Positions 16,952-25,170 of a DNA stretch of 64,000 nt are shown here, piece by piece. Position 1 is the first letter of the stretch. Each line of letters begins with the position of its first letter. The position numbers and the translations under genes are program-made. The stretch covers positions 1 to 64,000 of the forward strand of contig NZ_FMCV01000026.1 in assembly GCF_900091565.1 (NCBI RefSeq), read 5' to 3'. Under the pieces are notes generated by a model. It was not told the DNA's origin. It worked only from the letters and a program-made list of their open reading frames with translations, and ran no database searches. The stretch is from Micromonospora marina (lineage in GTDB: Bacteria; Actinomycetota; Actinomycetes; Mycobacteriales; Micromonosporaceae).

Positions 16952-17650
16952 TCAGGCGGTGGGCAGCAGCAGGTCGACCAGGACCGGGAAGTGGTCGCTG
17001 GCCCGGCGGGCCGCCGGGGTGTCCACCACGTCGTAGTCGACCACAGTGATCCGGGGATCGACGAACAGCGCGTCGATGCGGCGGCGCGGGTCGGCGCAGG
17101 AGTACGTCAGCCGGTCGGCCCGGTCGGCGGCGAGCGCCGTGTCGGTGAGCCCTTCGGCGAGCGTCTGCCACGCCGGGCCGTCCGGGCCCTCGTTGACGTC
17201 CGCGCCGGCCACCACGGGCAGCGTGGAGGCAGCCAGTTCCCGCTTGAACGCCGCCGCCTGGGCCGGACGCTCGGCCGGGTCGGTGGACAGGTGCGAGCCG
17301 GCCAGCAGCACGTCGACGCCGCCGACCCGGCACTGCGCGTACGCGGCGCCGCGCATGTGCCGCCCCGGCGTCAGCGGATACCGCTGGCAGCTGGTGTCGA
17401 CGGCGCGCACCCGAAGGCTGGTCAGCAACACGTTGCCGAGCGACGGCAGGCCGCCGGCCGCCACCACCATGCCGAACGACTCGGCCAGCGCGGCGCACTT
17501 CTGCCGCCACCGGAACCGGCGCGGTCCCTCCTGGACGATCACCACGTCCGGCGCGGCGGTCCGGACCACCTCGGCCAGCGCGGCGGCGTCGTCACGCTGG
17601 CTGTGGATGTTGTACGACAGGACCCGCAGCGGCACACCCGCATCAGTCAT
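16952..17650 (-). CDS. endonuclease/exonuclease/phosphatase family protein
   Basis: A 232-residue metal-dependent phosphoesterase of the EEP superfamily. All core motifs are visible: VLSYNIHSQ (Asn), VIVQEGPRRF (Glu), LLAGSHLST (His), VVAGADVNEG (Asp/Asn) and RRIDALFVD, ending in RASDHFPVLVDL (Asp-His pair). No signal peptide is seen, so it is probably cytoplasmic. Substrates in this family range from DNA to phospholipids and inositol phosphates. It follows the ROK kinase with a 1-nt gap, so the two are co-transcribed and probably translationally coupled. Confidence 0.87.
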   Translation of the reverse strand: MTDAGVPLRVLSYNIHSQRDDAAALAEVVRTAAPDVVIVQEGPRRFRWRQKCAALAESFGMVVAAGGLPSLGNVLLTSLRVRAVDTSCQRYPLTPGRHMRGAAYAQCRVGGVDVLLAGSHLSTDPAERPAQAAAFKRELAASTLPVVAGADVNEGPDGPAWQTLAEGLTDTALAADRADRLTYSCADPRRRIDALFVDPRITVVDYDVVDTPAARRASDHFPVLVDLLLPTA

Positions 17651-17651
17651 G

Positions 17652-18599
17652 TCAGATCCGCCGGGCCAGGTCGGCGGCGCCGATCACGCCCGCGGTGTTG
17701 CCCAGCTCGGCCGGGCGCACCTCGGCGACGGGCAGGCGGCTGCGCTGGGCCAGCGCGTCGGCGAACGACCGCCGGGTCGGGCCGAGCAGCAGGTCACCGG
17801 CGTCGATCACGCCGCCGCCCACCACCAGCACCTGCGGGTCGAGGATCTGCGCCATGTCGGCGAGGCTGGTGCCGAGCCAGCGGCCGACCTGGGCGAACGC
17901 CTCGGTGGAGACCGGGTCGCCGCCCTTCGCGGCGGCGGTCACCATCGGGCCGGTGATCGTCTCGGCCTCGCCCCCGGCCAGCTCCAGCAACGCGGTCGCC
18001 CGGTGCGGCTCCTGCCGGGCGGCCGCGCGGGCGAAGCGGACCAGGGCGCTGCCGCTGGCGTACTGCTCGATGCAACCGAGCCGGCCGCAGCCGCACTGGT
18101 GGCCGTCCGGCACGGTGAGCATGTGGCCCAGTTCGGCGGCGATGCCGTTGGCGCCACGAACCAGGCCACCGCCGAGCACGATGCCGCCGCCGACACCGGT
18201 GCCGATGGTGAACATGACCATCGAGTCGTCGGCGTCGCGGGCCGCGCCGTAGCGGAACTCCGCCCAGGCGGCCACGTTCCCGTCGTTCTCCACGATCACC
18301 GGCAGGCCGGTGGCGTCGCCGACGTACGTGCGCAGCGGCTCGTCCCGCCAGGCCAGGTTCGGGGCGAACAGCACGGTCGAGCGGGAGGCGTCGATCCAGC
18401 CCGCCGCGCCGATGCCGACCGCCTCCACGGCGTGACCGGCGGCCAGTTCGGTGACCACCTCGATGATGACGTCGCGGGTCTTGGCCACGTCGTCGGCGGG
18501 GGTGTCCCGTCGCGTCTGCACGAGTACCGTGCCGGCGTCGTCCACGACACCGCCGGCCACCTTCGTGCCACCGACGTCGACTCCGATGGTCAGCGTCAC
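17652..18599 (-). CDS. ROK family glucokinase
   Basis: A 315-residue sugar kinase. LTIGVDVGGTKVAGGVVD is the phosphate-binding loop, VENDGNVAAWAE carries the catalytic Asp region, TIGTGVGGGIVLGG follows, and the ROK zinc site is visible as ELGHM plus CGCGRLGCIEQYASG. It most likely phosphorylates glucose with ATP (or polyphosphate), feeding glycolysis and glucose-based repression as in other actinomycetes. There is no N-terminal HTH, so it is an enzyme rather than a ROK repressor. The GTG start has GAGGGGAG upstream. It sits in the minus-strand operon SRPBCC - hypothetical - ROK - EEP. Confidence 0.92.
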   Translation of the reverse strand: MTLTIGVDVGGTKVAGGVVDDAGTVLVQTRRDTPADDVAKTRDVIIEVVTELAAGHAVEAVGIGAAGWIDASRSTVLFAPNLAWRDEPLRTYVGDATGLPVIVENDGNVAAWAEFRYGAARDADDSMVMFTIGTGVGGGIVLGGGLVRGANGIAAELGHMLTVPDGHQCGCGRLGCIEQYASGSALVRFARAAARQEPHRATALLELAGGEAETITGPMVTAAAKGGDPVSTEAFAQVGRWLGTSLADMAQILDPQVLVVGGGVIDAGDLLLGPTRRSFADALAQRSRLPVAEVRPAELGNTAGVIGAADLARRI

Positions 18600-18672
18600 C
18601 GCTGCCACTCCCCTCTGCTGTGCTGCCCGGGAACCGGCCGAACCGGCCGTACGGTCCCGGGATGTCCGGTGG

Positions 18673-19305
18673 TCAGGCCCCGTCGCCTGGTGCGTCCGCG
18701 CCCACCTCTCCGGACGCCCGCGAGGCGGGCACCGCGGGACGGCCGGCCGGTGGCCGGCTCGTCGCCGGCTCCGGCGGCCCGGCGGCGTCGGCGGCACCCG
18801 CATCGGCCGCGCCCTCCCCCCGGGTGGCGGCGGACCACACGTCCTGCTCGGGTGCCGGCTGAGAATCATGCCCGCTACGGGTCGCCTCGCGCCACACGTG
18901 GTCCCCGGATCCCTCCGGCGCGGCGGTGCCGGCGTCGGCGGTTCGCTCCGGCTCGGCCGGGGTGAACGCCCGCAGCACGCTCGCCACTCCGGCCGCCAGG
19001 TCCCCGGCGCCGGTGGCGAGCCGCTCGGCGAATTCCGGACTCGGATCGCGCAACGCGGCGATACCGCGGCAGACGGGGCAGACACAGCATTCCGGCGAGC
19101 CGGTGGCGAAACCGGCGGGCGCGGGCGTCTCCGGGGCCGGGCCGGCGCCGGGCGGGGTGTGACCGAGGACACCGGAGAGGATCCCACCGAGCGGACCCCA
19201 GGCACCGGAGCCGGGTGCGGCGGCGGCCATCTTCGCGCCGGCGAGCAGTGTGGCGACGAGGCGCTCGGCCTCTTCCCGGGCCGAACCCGGATCAGTGGTG
19301 CCCAT
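18673..19305 (-). CDS. conserved actinobacterial hypothetical with CxxC motif
   Basis: A 210-residue protein without a known function. The conserved part is residues 1-125: a helical N-terminus (AREEAERLVATLLAGAKM), then GSPECCVCPVCRGIAALRDP, a possible metal-binding CCxCPxC cluster, and EFAERLATGAGDLAAGVASVL. The remaining third is Ala/Pro-rich and probably disordered. SD GGAGGAG precedes the ATG. Similar short proteins follow an SRPBCC gene next to a FadD gene in other actinobacteria (for example around Rv2186c), so a link to envelope or lipid metabolism is possible but unproven. Confidence 0.75.
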   Translation of the reverse strand: MGTTDPGSAREEAERLVATLLAGAKMAAAAPGSGAWGPLGGILSGVLGHTPPGAGPAPETPAPAGFATGSPECCVCPVCRGIAALRDPSPEFAERLATGAGDLAAGVASVLRAFTPAEPERTADAGTAAPEGSGDHVWREATRSGHDSQPAPEQDVWSAATRGEGAADAGAADAAGPPEPATSRPPAGRPAVPASRASGEVGADAPGDGA

Positions 19306-19326
19306 GGTTCGGCTCCTCCAGCGTGA

Positions 19327-19803
19327 CTACCGGGACGACGGTCGGGTCTCGTGCGCCGCACCGGGTGCTTCTACCCGGCGCTTGAGCTGCTTCAACGCCG
19401 CATCCATGATCATTTTCTCGGCCTTGCGGCGGAACATGCCGAGCATCGCCACGGACAGCTCCACCTCAAGCGTGTAGGTCACCGTGGTCGTCCCGTCCGC
19501 GTTGCCCGCCAGGTCGTACGACCCGCGCTGGGAGCGCTGCATCTTCGACGCGGCGACCAGGTGCCACTCGATCCGGGAGATGTCCTCGGCGTACTCGTAG
19601 GCCAGCACGTACTCGTCGGCCATCACGCCCGCGTCGAGGGTGAACCGGACCTGGCTGGCGTAGCCGTCCTCGTACTCCTCGATCACCTCGGCCCGGCGTA
19701 CCGCCTCGGCCCACTCGGGATAACTCGGGAAGTCGCAGATGACCGCCGCCACCCGGTCCGGTGACGCGCCGATGATGATCGACTGGGTGGAGGTGTCCGC
19801 CAT
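19327..19803 (-). CDS. SRPBCC family (polyketide cyclase/START-like) protein
   Basis: A 158-residue START/Bet v1-like fold protein that binds a hydrophobic ligand. The beginning QSIIIGASPDRVAAVICDF, then YPEWAEAVRRAEV and ADEYVLAYEYAED, is typical of the 'cyclase/dehydrase' group. It corresponds by context to Rv2185c of M. tuberculosis, next to fadD15. I chose ATG 19803 because TAGCCT lies 7 nt upstream and no SD is present, which fits a leaderless transcript. It is first in the operon leading to ROK kinase and EEP protein and is divergent from the FadD gene. Confidence 0.88.
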   Translation of the reverse strand: MADTSTQSIIIGASPDRVAAVICDFPSYPEWAEAVRRAEVIEEYEDGYASQVRFTLDAGVMADEYVLAYEYAEDISRIEWHLVAASKMQRSQRGSYDLAGNADGTTTVTYTLEVELSVAMLGMFRRKAEKMIMDAALKQLKRRVEAPGAAHETRPSSR

Positions 19804-19810
19804 GGGGGGG

Positions 19811-19816
19811 AGGCTA
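19811..19816 (-). promoter_or_regulatory. -10 element of a leaderless SRPBCC transcript
   Basis: TAGCCT on the minus strand is separated from the ATG at 19803 by exactly 7 bases (all C), and no SD sequence fits in that gap. Confidence 0.5.
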
Positions 19817-19970
19817 CCCGGCCGCCCCGCGGCCGGTCCCGCTCCACCCGCCGGACGGCGTCCCACCAGCCGGGCGGGCAACCTCCCTGGCAGACCCCCC
19901 TGGGTGTGCGGGTAGGTTTCGACAGAGCCGACCAGGCCGGCCCCCGCCGGTAGAGCACGAGGGAGTGCAG

Positions 19971-21773
19971 GTGCGCGAGTTCTCCGTCCCGCCGATCGTC
20001 ACCGTCGGCGACGCGGCCACCCTGACCGACCCGGTCTGGGAAAACGCCGAGGTCGCCCCGGACACCGTGCAGTTCGTCCGCCCCGGCGCGGGGACGGACG
20101 CGCGCGAGGAGGTCACCTGCCGCCAGTTCCGCGACGAGGTGGCGGCGGTGGCGCAGGGCCTGATCGCGGCCGGCGTCTCCCCCGGCGACCGGGTCGGCCT
20201 GATGAGCCGCACCCGCTACGAGTGGACGCTGTTCGACTACGCGATCTGGGCGGCCGGTGCGGTGACCGTGCCGATCTACGAGACCTCCAGCGCCGAGCAG
20301 GCCGCCTGGATCCTCGGCGACTCCGGCGCCGTCGCCGTGGTGGTGGAGAGCACCGCGCACGCCACCCTGGTCGCCGGCGTCCGGGACCGGCTGCCCGAAC
20401 TGCGCGAGGTGTGGCAGATCGACCTGGGCGCGGTCGACGACCTAATCGCCGCCGGCGCGTCGGTGGACCAGGCCGAGGTGGAGACCCGCCGCTCGCTGCT
20501 CAAGGCCGACGACGTCGCCACGATCATCTACACCAGTGGCACCACCGGCCGGCCCAAGGGCTGCGTGCTGACCCACCGCAACATCTACTCCGACATCGCC
20601 AACGCGGTGCCGGTGCTGCCGAACCTGTTCCGCCAGGGCGCCTCCACCCTGCTGTTCCTGCCGCTCGCGCACGCCTTCGCCCGGCTCATCCAGGTCGGCG
20701 TGGTGCACGCCCGGGCCACCATGGCGCACTGCTCCGACACCAAGAACCTGGTCGCCGAGCTCCAGGACTTCAAGCCGACGTTCGTGCTCTCCGTACCCCG
20801 GGTCTTCGAGAAGGTCTACAACGGCGCGCGGCAGAAGGCCGAGGCCGAGGGGAAGGGCAAGATCTTCGACCGCGCGGAGAAGGTCGCCATCGCGTGGAGC
20901 GAGGCGCAGGAACTGCCCGGCGGTCCCGGCCTGGGGCTGCGCGCCCAGCACGCCGTCTTCGACAAGCTGGTCTACCGCAAGCTGCGGGCGGCGATGGGCG
21001 GCCGGTGCCGCGACGCCATCTCCGGCGGCGCGCCGCTCGGCGCGCGGCTCGGGCACTTCTTCCGCGGCGTCGGAGTGACCATCTGCGAGGGGTACGGCCT
21101 CACCGAGACCTCCCCGGCCGCCGCCGCCAACCTGCCCACCGGCACCCGGATCGGCACCGTCGGCCGCCCGCTGCCCGGCGTCACCATCCGGATCGACGAC
21201 GACGGCGAGGTCCTCATCGCCGGCGACATCGTCTTCCAGGGCTACTGGCACAACGACGCGGCCACCGCCGAGGCGATCACCGCCGACGGCTGGTTCCGCA
21301 CCGGCGACCTCGGGCGGCTCGACGAGGACGGCTACCTGAGCATCACCGGCCGGAAGAAGGAGATCATCGTGACCGCCGGCGGCAAGAACGTCGCCCCGGC
21401 GGTGCTGGAGGACCAGGTACGGGCGCACCCGCTGATCAGCCAGTGCGTGGTGATCGGCGACCGGCAGCCGTTCATCGCCGCCCTGGTCACCATCGACGAG
21501 GAGGCGCTGCCGAAGTGGCTGGCCGGGCAGGGGCGCCCGGAGACCACGAGCATCGCCGAGCTGCGCGAGGACGCGGCGCTGCGAGCCGAGGTGCAGTCCG
21601 CGGTCGACCAGGCCAACCAGGCGGTCTCCAAGGCCGAGGCGATCAAGGTGTTCCGGATCCTGCCGCAGGACTTCACCGAGACCACCGGCGAGCTGACCCC
21701 GTCGCTGAAGGTCAAGCGTCAGGTCGTGCACAAGACGTACGCCGCGGAGATCGCCGAGATCTACCGGGGCTGA
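19971..21773 (+). CDS. long-chain acyl-CoA synthetase (FadD15-like)
   Basis: A 600-residue AMP-forming enzyme that activates fatty acids with ATP and CoA. Motifs seen: YTSGTTGRPKGCVLTHRN (P-loop, about residue 185), YGLTETSPAAAANLP, WFRTGDLGRLDEDGYL, and GRKKEIIVTAGGKNVAPA near the C-terminus with the catalytic Lys region. The length and FAA1-type organisation match FadD15/Rv2187. The GTG at 19971 is preferred to the GTG at 19965 because GAGGGA lies 6 nt upstream of it. It is divergent from the SRPBCC gene and is followed by a histidine kinase gene 14 bp later. Confidence 0.93.
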   Translation: MREFSVPPIVTVGDAATLTDPVWENAEVAPDTVQFVRPGAGTDAREEVTCRQFRDEVAAVAQGLIAAGVSPGDRVGLMSRTRYEWTLFDYAIWAAGAVTVPIYETSSAEQAAWILGDSGAVAVVVESTAHATLVAGVRDRLPELREVWQIDLGAVDDLIAAGASVDQAEVETRRSLLKADDVATIIYTSGTTGRPKGCVLTHRNIYSDIANAVPVLPNLFRQGASTLLFLPLAHAFARLIQVGVVHARATMAHCSDTKNLVAELQDFKPTFVLSVPRVFEKVYNGARQKAEAEGKGKIFDRAEKVAIAWSEAQELPGGPGLGLRAQHAVFDKLVYRKLRAAMGGRCRDAISGGAPLGARLGHFFRGVGVTICEGYGLTETSPAAAANLPTGTRIGTVGRPLPGVTIRIDDDGEVLIAGDIVFQGYWHNDAATAEAITADGWFRTGDLGRLDEDGYLSITGRKKEIIVTAGGKNVAPAVLEDQVRAHPLISQCVVIGDRQPFIAALVTIDEEALPKWLAGQGRPETTSIAELREDAALRAEVQSAVDQANQAVSKAEAIKVFRILPQDFTETTGELTPSLKVKRQVVHKTYAAEIAEIYRG

Positions 21774-21774
21774 C

Positions 21775-21780
21775 TACCAT
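21775..21780 (+). promoter_or_regulatory. -10 element of a leaderless histidine kinase transcript
   Basis: TACCAT overlaps the end of the acyl-CoA synthetase gene and is followed by a 7-nt spacer and the GTG start of the kinase gene. No SD is present. Confidence 0.45.
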
Positions 21781-21787
21781 CCGTCAC

Positions 21788-23482
21788 GTGCCCGCCTCCA
21801 CATCCCGCCAGCCGTCGACGCAGCCCCTCGCCGCGGCGGCTCGCGCGGTCGTCCTCGCGCTGGTCGCCGCCCTGACCCTGTTCGCCACCCGCGACGCCAC
21901 CCAGCTCTGGTGGATCGCGCTGCTGGGCGTCGCCGGCCTGCCCGCCGTGCTCGCCCCCCAGCACCGGCTGCTCGCCCCGATCAGCCGCTTCGCCGAGGTC
22001 GTGGTGCTCGGGCTGGCCGCCAGCCAGGTCGCCGCCGACACCCACCTGTCCGGCGTGACCGGCGGGGTGGGCGCCTCGGCGGTGCTGCCGTACCTCGCCG
22101 TGCCGGTCACCGTCACCGCGCTGAGCCGCCGGTTCCGCGAAGGTGCCGCGCTGCTCACCGTGGCGGCGGCGACGCTGCTGGCCAGCGCCGCGTTCACCCA
22201 GGTCGACGGCGGACCGCAGCTCGGCCAGGTCGGCTACCTCGCGGTCTGCGCCCAGTGGCTGATCCTCGCCGGGCTCGGCCTCTACACCGCCGGCACGCTC
22301 CAGCGCGTCATGCGGGTGCGCGGCGAGGGCAAACCCCAGCCGTACGCCGAGGCGACCCGCCTGCTCACCCAGCTCCGTACGGTCGCCCGCCAGCTGCCCG
22401 GCGCCACGCTGGACCCGGGCGGCATCTCCGAGCACCTGCTGGAGGAGCTGCGGGTGGTGGCCAAGACCGACCGGGGCGCGGTGCTGTCCGCCAGCGGCGG
22501 CGGCCGGCTCGTGGTGCTCGCGCAGATCGGCGCGGACCGGGTCGACTGGGAGACCACGCTCGACGCCGACTCGGCCATCGCCGACGCCTGGGCCAGCCAG
22601 CAACCGACCGTCTCGGCCCGCTCGCAGGCCCGGTCCCGGCACTCCGGCGAGGTCTCCGCGCTGATCGTCCCGCTGGTGGCGGGCGTACGCACCGTCGGCC
22701 TGGTGGTGATCGAGGCGGACACCGCCGCCGCGTACCCGCCGCCGGTGGTGTCCCGGGTGACGGCGCTGACCGGCCCGGCGGCGCTGCGGCTGGAGGCGGC
22801 GCTGCTCTTCGACGAGGTGCGCTCGCTGGCGACGAACGAGGAGCGGCAGCGGCTGGCCCGGGAGATCCACGACGGGGTCGCCCAGGAGCTGGTCATGGTC
22901 GGGTACGGCATCGACAACGCGCTGGCCACCGTCCACGACGACGCCGAGGAGACGGCCGACTCGCTGCGGACGTTGCGCCAGGAGGTCACCCGGGTGATCA
23001 CCGAGCTGCGGCTGAGCCTGTTCGAGCTGCGCAGCGAGGTGGACCGGCACGGTGGCCTGGCCGCCGCGATCGCCGAGTACGCCCGCACCGTCGGCGCCTC
23101 CGGCGGCCTGCGGGTGCACCTGTCGCTGGACGAGTCCACCGCCCGGCTGCCGGCCGCCACCGAGGCCGAGTTGCTGCGCATCGCGCAGGAGGCGGTGACC
23201 AACGCGCGCAAGCACGCCGGCGCGTCGAACCTGTGGGTCACGTGCGAGGTGGATCCCCCGTACACCCGGATCGAAGTGTCGGATGACGGTCACGGCATCG
23301 GTGACCAGCGCCCGGACGGGCACTATGGCCTTGCGATCATGGCCGAGAGGGCGGAACGTATCCGAGGCCGGTTGGAGATCAGGCCGCGACAGCCGAGTGG
23401 GACGACTGTGGCGGTGGTGCTCGGTTCGTCGCCCCGGCGCGATAAGGTGCGCGGCAGCGCCGCAGCAGCAGAAGGGGAGTAA
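21788..23482 (+). CDS. NarL/LiaS-type sensor histidine kinase
   Basis: A 564-residue membrane sensor. Four to five hydrophobic segments fill residues 15-180 (for example AVVLALVAALTLF, then WLILAGLGLYTAG). A GAF-like region (about 200-340) follows, then HisKA_3 dimerisation with the phospho-acceptor His in LAREIHDGVAQELVMVGYG at about residue 360. The HATPase domain shows AQEAVTNARKHAG, VSDDGHGIG and GHYGLAIMAERAE. The GTG start has a TACCAT box 7 nt upstream. It lies 7 bp before its cognate response regulator. The signal is unknown. Confidence 0.93.
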   Translation: MPASTSRQPSTQPLAAAARAVVLALVAALTLFATRDATQLWWIALLGVAGLPAVLAPQHRLLAPISRFAEVVVLGLAASQVAADTHLSGVTGGVGASAVLPYLAVPVTVTALSRRFREGAALLTVAAATLLASAAFTQVDGGPQLGQVGYLAVCAQWLILAGLGLYTAGTLQRVMRVRGEGKPQPYAEATRLLTQLRTVARQLPGATLDPGGISEHLLEELRVVAKTDRGAVLSASGGGRLVVLAQIGADRVDWETTLDADSAIADAWASQQPTVSARSQARSRHSGEVSALIVPLVAGVRTVGLVVIEADTAAAYPPPVVSRVTALTGPAALRLEAALLFDEVRSLATNEERQRLAREIHDGVAQELVMVGYGIDNALATVHDDAEETADSLRTLRQEVTRVITELRLSLFELRSEVDRHGGLAAAIAEYARTVGASGGLRVHLSLDESTARLPAATEAELLRIAQEAVTNARKHAGASNLWVTCEVDPPYTRIEVSDDGHGIGDQRPDGHYGLAIMAERAERIRGRLEIRPRQPSGTTVAVVLGSSPRRDKVRGSAAAAEGE

Positions 23483-23489
23483 CCCGAGG

Positions 23490-24158
23490 ATGACCAGCAG
23501 TCCGACACCGGCCACCCGTACCAAGGTTCTCCTGGTCGACGACCACGACCTCATCCGCAAGGGGCTGCGTCACGCGTTCGAGCGGGACCGCCAGTTCGAG
23601 GTCGTGGGCGAGGCGGCCACCGCGGCGGAGGGCGTGCGCCAGGCCGGTGCGCTCCAGCCCGACGTGGTGATCATGGACCTCCGCCTGCCCGACGGCAGCG
23701 GCCTGGAGGCCACCCGCGCCCTGCGCAAGTCCAGCGCGTCGATGGGCATCGTCGTGCTGACCATGTACGCCGGCGACGACCAGCTCTTCGGCGCCCTGGA
23801 GGCGGGCGCGAGCGCGTTCGTGCCGAAGACCGCCCCGGCCGACGAGGTGGTGGCCGCCGCCCGGCACGCCGCCTCCTCCCCCAGCGCGTTCACCGCCGCC
23901 GACCTGGCCGAGGCGATGAAGCGCCGGCTTGCGCCGTCCGGCCCGCAGCTGTCCCCCCGTGAGGGCCAGGTGCTGCGTCTGCTCGCCGACGGCATGAGCG
24001 TGGCCGGCATCGCCAAGCAGCTGTTCGTCAGCGAGTCGACCGCCAAGACCCACATCTCGAAGCTCTACGAGAAGCTGGGTGCGGCCAACCGGGCGCAGGC
24101 CCTGATGACCGCGCTGCGGCTGGGGCTGCTGGAGGCCCCGGACGCCCCGAAGTTCTGA
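23490..24158 (+). CDS. NarL/FixJ-type LuxR response regulator
   Basis: A 222-residue response regulator. The receiver domain (about 10-125) has the acidic pair in VLLVDDHDLIRKG, the phospho-acceptor Asp in VVIMDLRLPDGSG (about residue 65), Thr in VVLTMYAGD and Lys in AFVPKTAPADE. The C-terminal LuxR helix-turn-helix is clear (LSPREGQVLRLLADGMSV, then KTHISKLYEKLG). It is the partner of the kinase encoded just upstream. A purine-rich sequence GAAGGGGAG lies about 10 nt before the ATG. A hairpin follows. Confidence 0.94.
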   Translation: MTSSPTPATRTKVLLVDDHDLIRKGLRHAFERDRQFEVVGEAATAAEGVRQAGALQPDVVIMDLRLPDGSGLEATRALRKSSASMGIVVLTMYAGDDQLFGALEAGASAFVPKTAPADEVVAAARHAASSPSAFTAADLAEAMKRRLAPSGPQLSPREGQVLRLLADGMSVAGIAKQLFVSESTAKTHISKLYEKLGAANRAQALMTALRLGLLEAPDAPKF

Positions 24159-24174
24159 ACGGCGCACCGCCGGA

Positions 24175-24206
24175 AGAGGCCCCGTCCACCTCGGACGCGG
24201 GCCTCT
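24175..24206 (+). terminator. hairpin after the response regulator gene
   Basis: Arms AGAGGCCCCGTCC and GGACGCGGGCCTCT pair with one bulge around a short loop, 17 bp after the stop codon. Confidence 0.6.
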
Positions 24207-24357
24207 CGGCGTTCCCGGCCCCGATGTGGTCGCGCACGGTGAGCGGCCGGACGCCCAGTGACGGCGGTCTTTGCAGCGCGGCGGCGGAGGGGCAGAATAC
24301 CCGGGTGATCCGCGCGGCGGTGACGACCGCGTGTCGCCGACACCCGAGGGGCAGGAC

Positions 24358-25170
24358 ATGCAGCGGCCGGACTGGGCACCCGAGACCATCGACATCGAGC
24401 GCCCCAGCGTCGCCCGCATGTACGACTACTACCTCGGCGGCTCGCACAACTTCGCCGCCGACCGGGCGGCCGCCCGCGCGATGGTGGAGGCGGTACCGGA
24501 GGCGCCGCTGATGGCCCAGGCCAACCGCGCGTTCCTGCGCCGGGCGGTGCAGTACCTCGCCCAGGCGGGCATCCGCCAGTTCCTGGACATCGGCTCCGGC
24601 ATCCCGACCGTCGGCAACGTGCACGAGATCGCCCAGCGGATCGATCCGGAGTCGCGCGTGGTCTACGTCGACGTGGACCCGGTGGCGGTGGCGCACAGTC
24701 AGGAGATCCTGGCCGGCAACGCGCACGCCGCGGTGCTCCAGGAGGACCTGCGCAACCCGGAGGCGATCCTGACCCACCCGGAGGTCACCCGGCTGCTGGA
24801 CTTCAGCCGGCCGGTCGCCGTGATGGTCGTGGCGGTGCTGCACTTCGTCCCGGACGCCGACCGGCCCGAGGAGATCCTCCGGACGCTGCGCGGTGCGCTG
24901 GCGCCCGGCAGCCACCTGGTGCTCTCCCAGGCCAGCGATGAGGGCCGCGACGGCACCGGCGAGCGGGCCGAGGCGGAACGGGTCTACCGGCGCACCGACA
25001 GCCAGCTCTGGGTCCGCAGCCGATCCGAGCTGACCGCGCTGTTCGACGGCTTCGAGCTGGTCGACCCGGGTGTGGTGTGGGTGCCGCAGTGGCGGCCGGA
25101 CTCCCCCGACCAGGCGGAGAACGCCGAACGGGCCGTGTTCATGGGCGGGGTCGGGCGGCTCGGTGGGTGA
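24358..25170 (+). CDS. SAM-dependent methyltransferase (DUF574 / Methyltransf_19 family)
   Basis: A 270-residue actinobacterial methyltransferase. The family start IERPSVARMYDYYLGGSHNFAADR is intact, followed by the SAM-binding motif FLDIGSGIPTVGNVHEIA (about residue 80), VVYVDVDPVAVAHSQ, and VMVVAVLHFVPD. The physiological substrate of the family is unknown; members are numerous in filamentous actinomycetes. The ATG at 24358 has GAGGGGCAGG upstream. Its last 8 bases overlap the start of a GGDEF-EAL gene, implying coupled expression. Confidence 0.88.
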   Translation: MQRPDWAPETIDIERPSVARMYDYYLGGSHNFAADRAAARAMVEAVPEAPLMAQANRAFLRRAVQYLAQAGIRQFLDIGSGIPTVGNVHEIAQRIDPESRVVYVDVDPVAVAHSQEILAGNAHAAVLQEDLRNPEAILTHPEVTRLLDFSRPVAVMVVAVLHFVPDADRPEEILRTLRGALAPGSHLVLSQASDEGRDGTGERAEAERVYRRTDSQLWVRSRSELTALFDGFELVDPGVVWVPQWRPDSPDQAENAERAVFMGGVGRLGG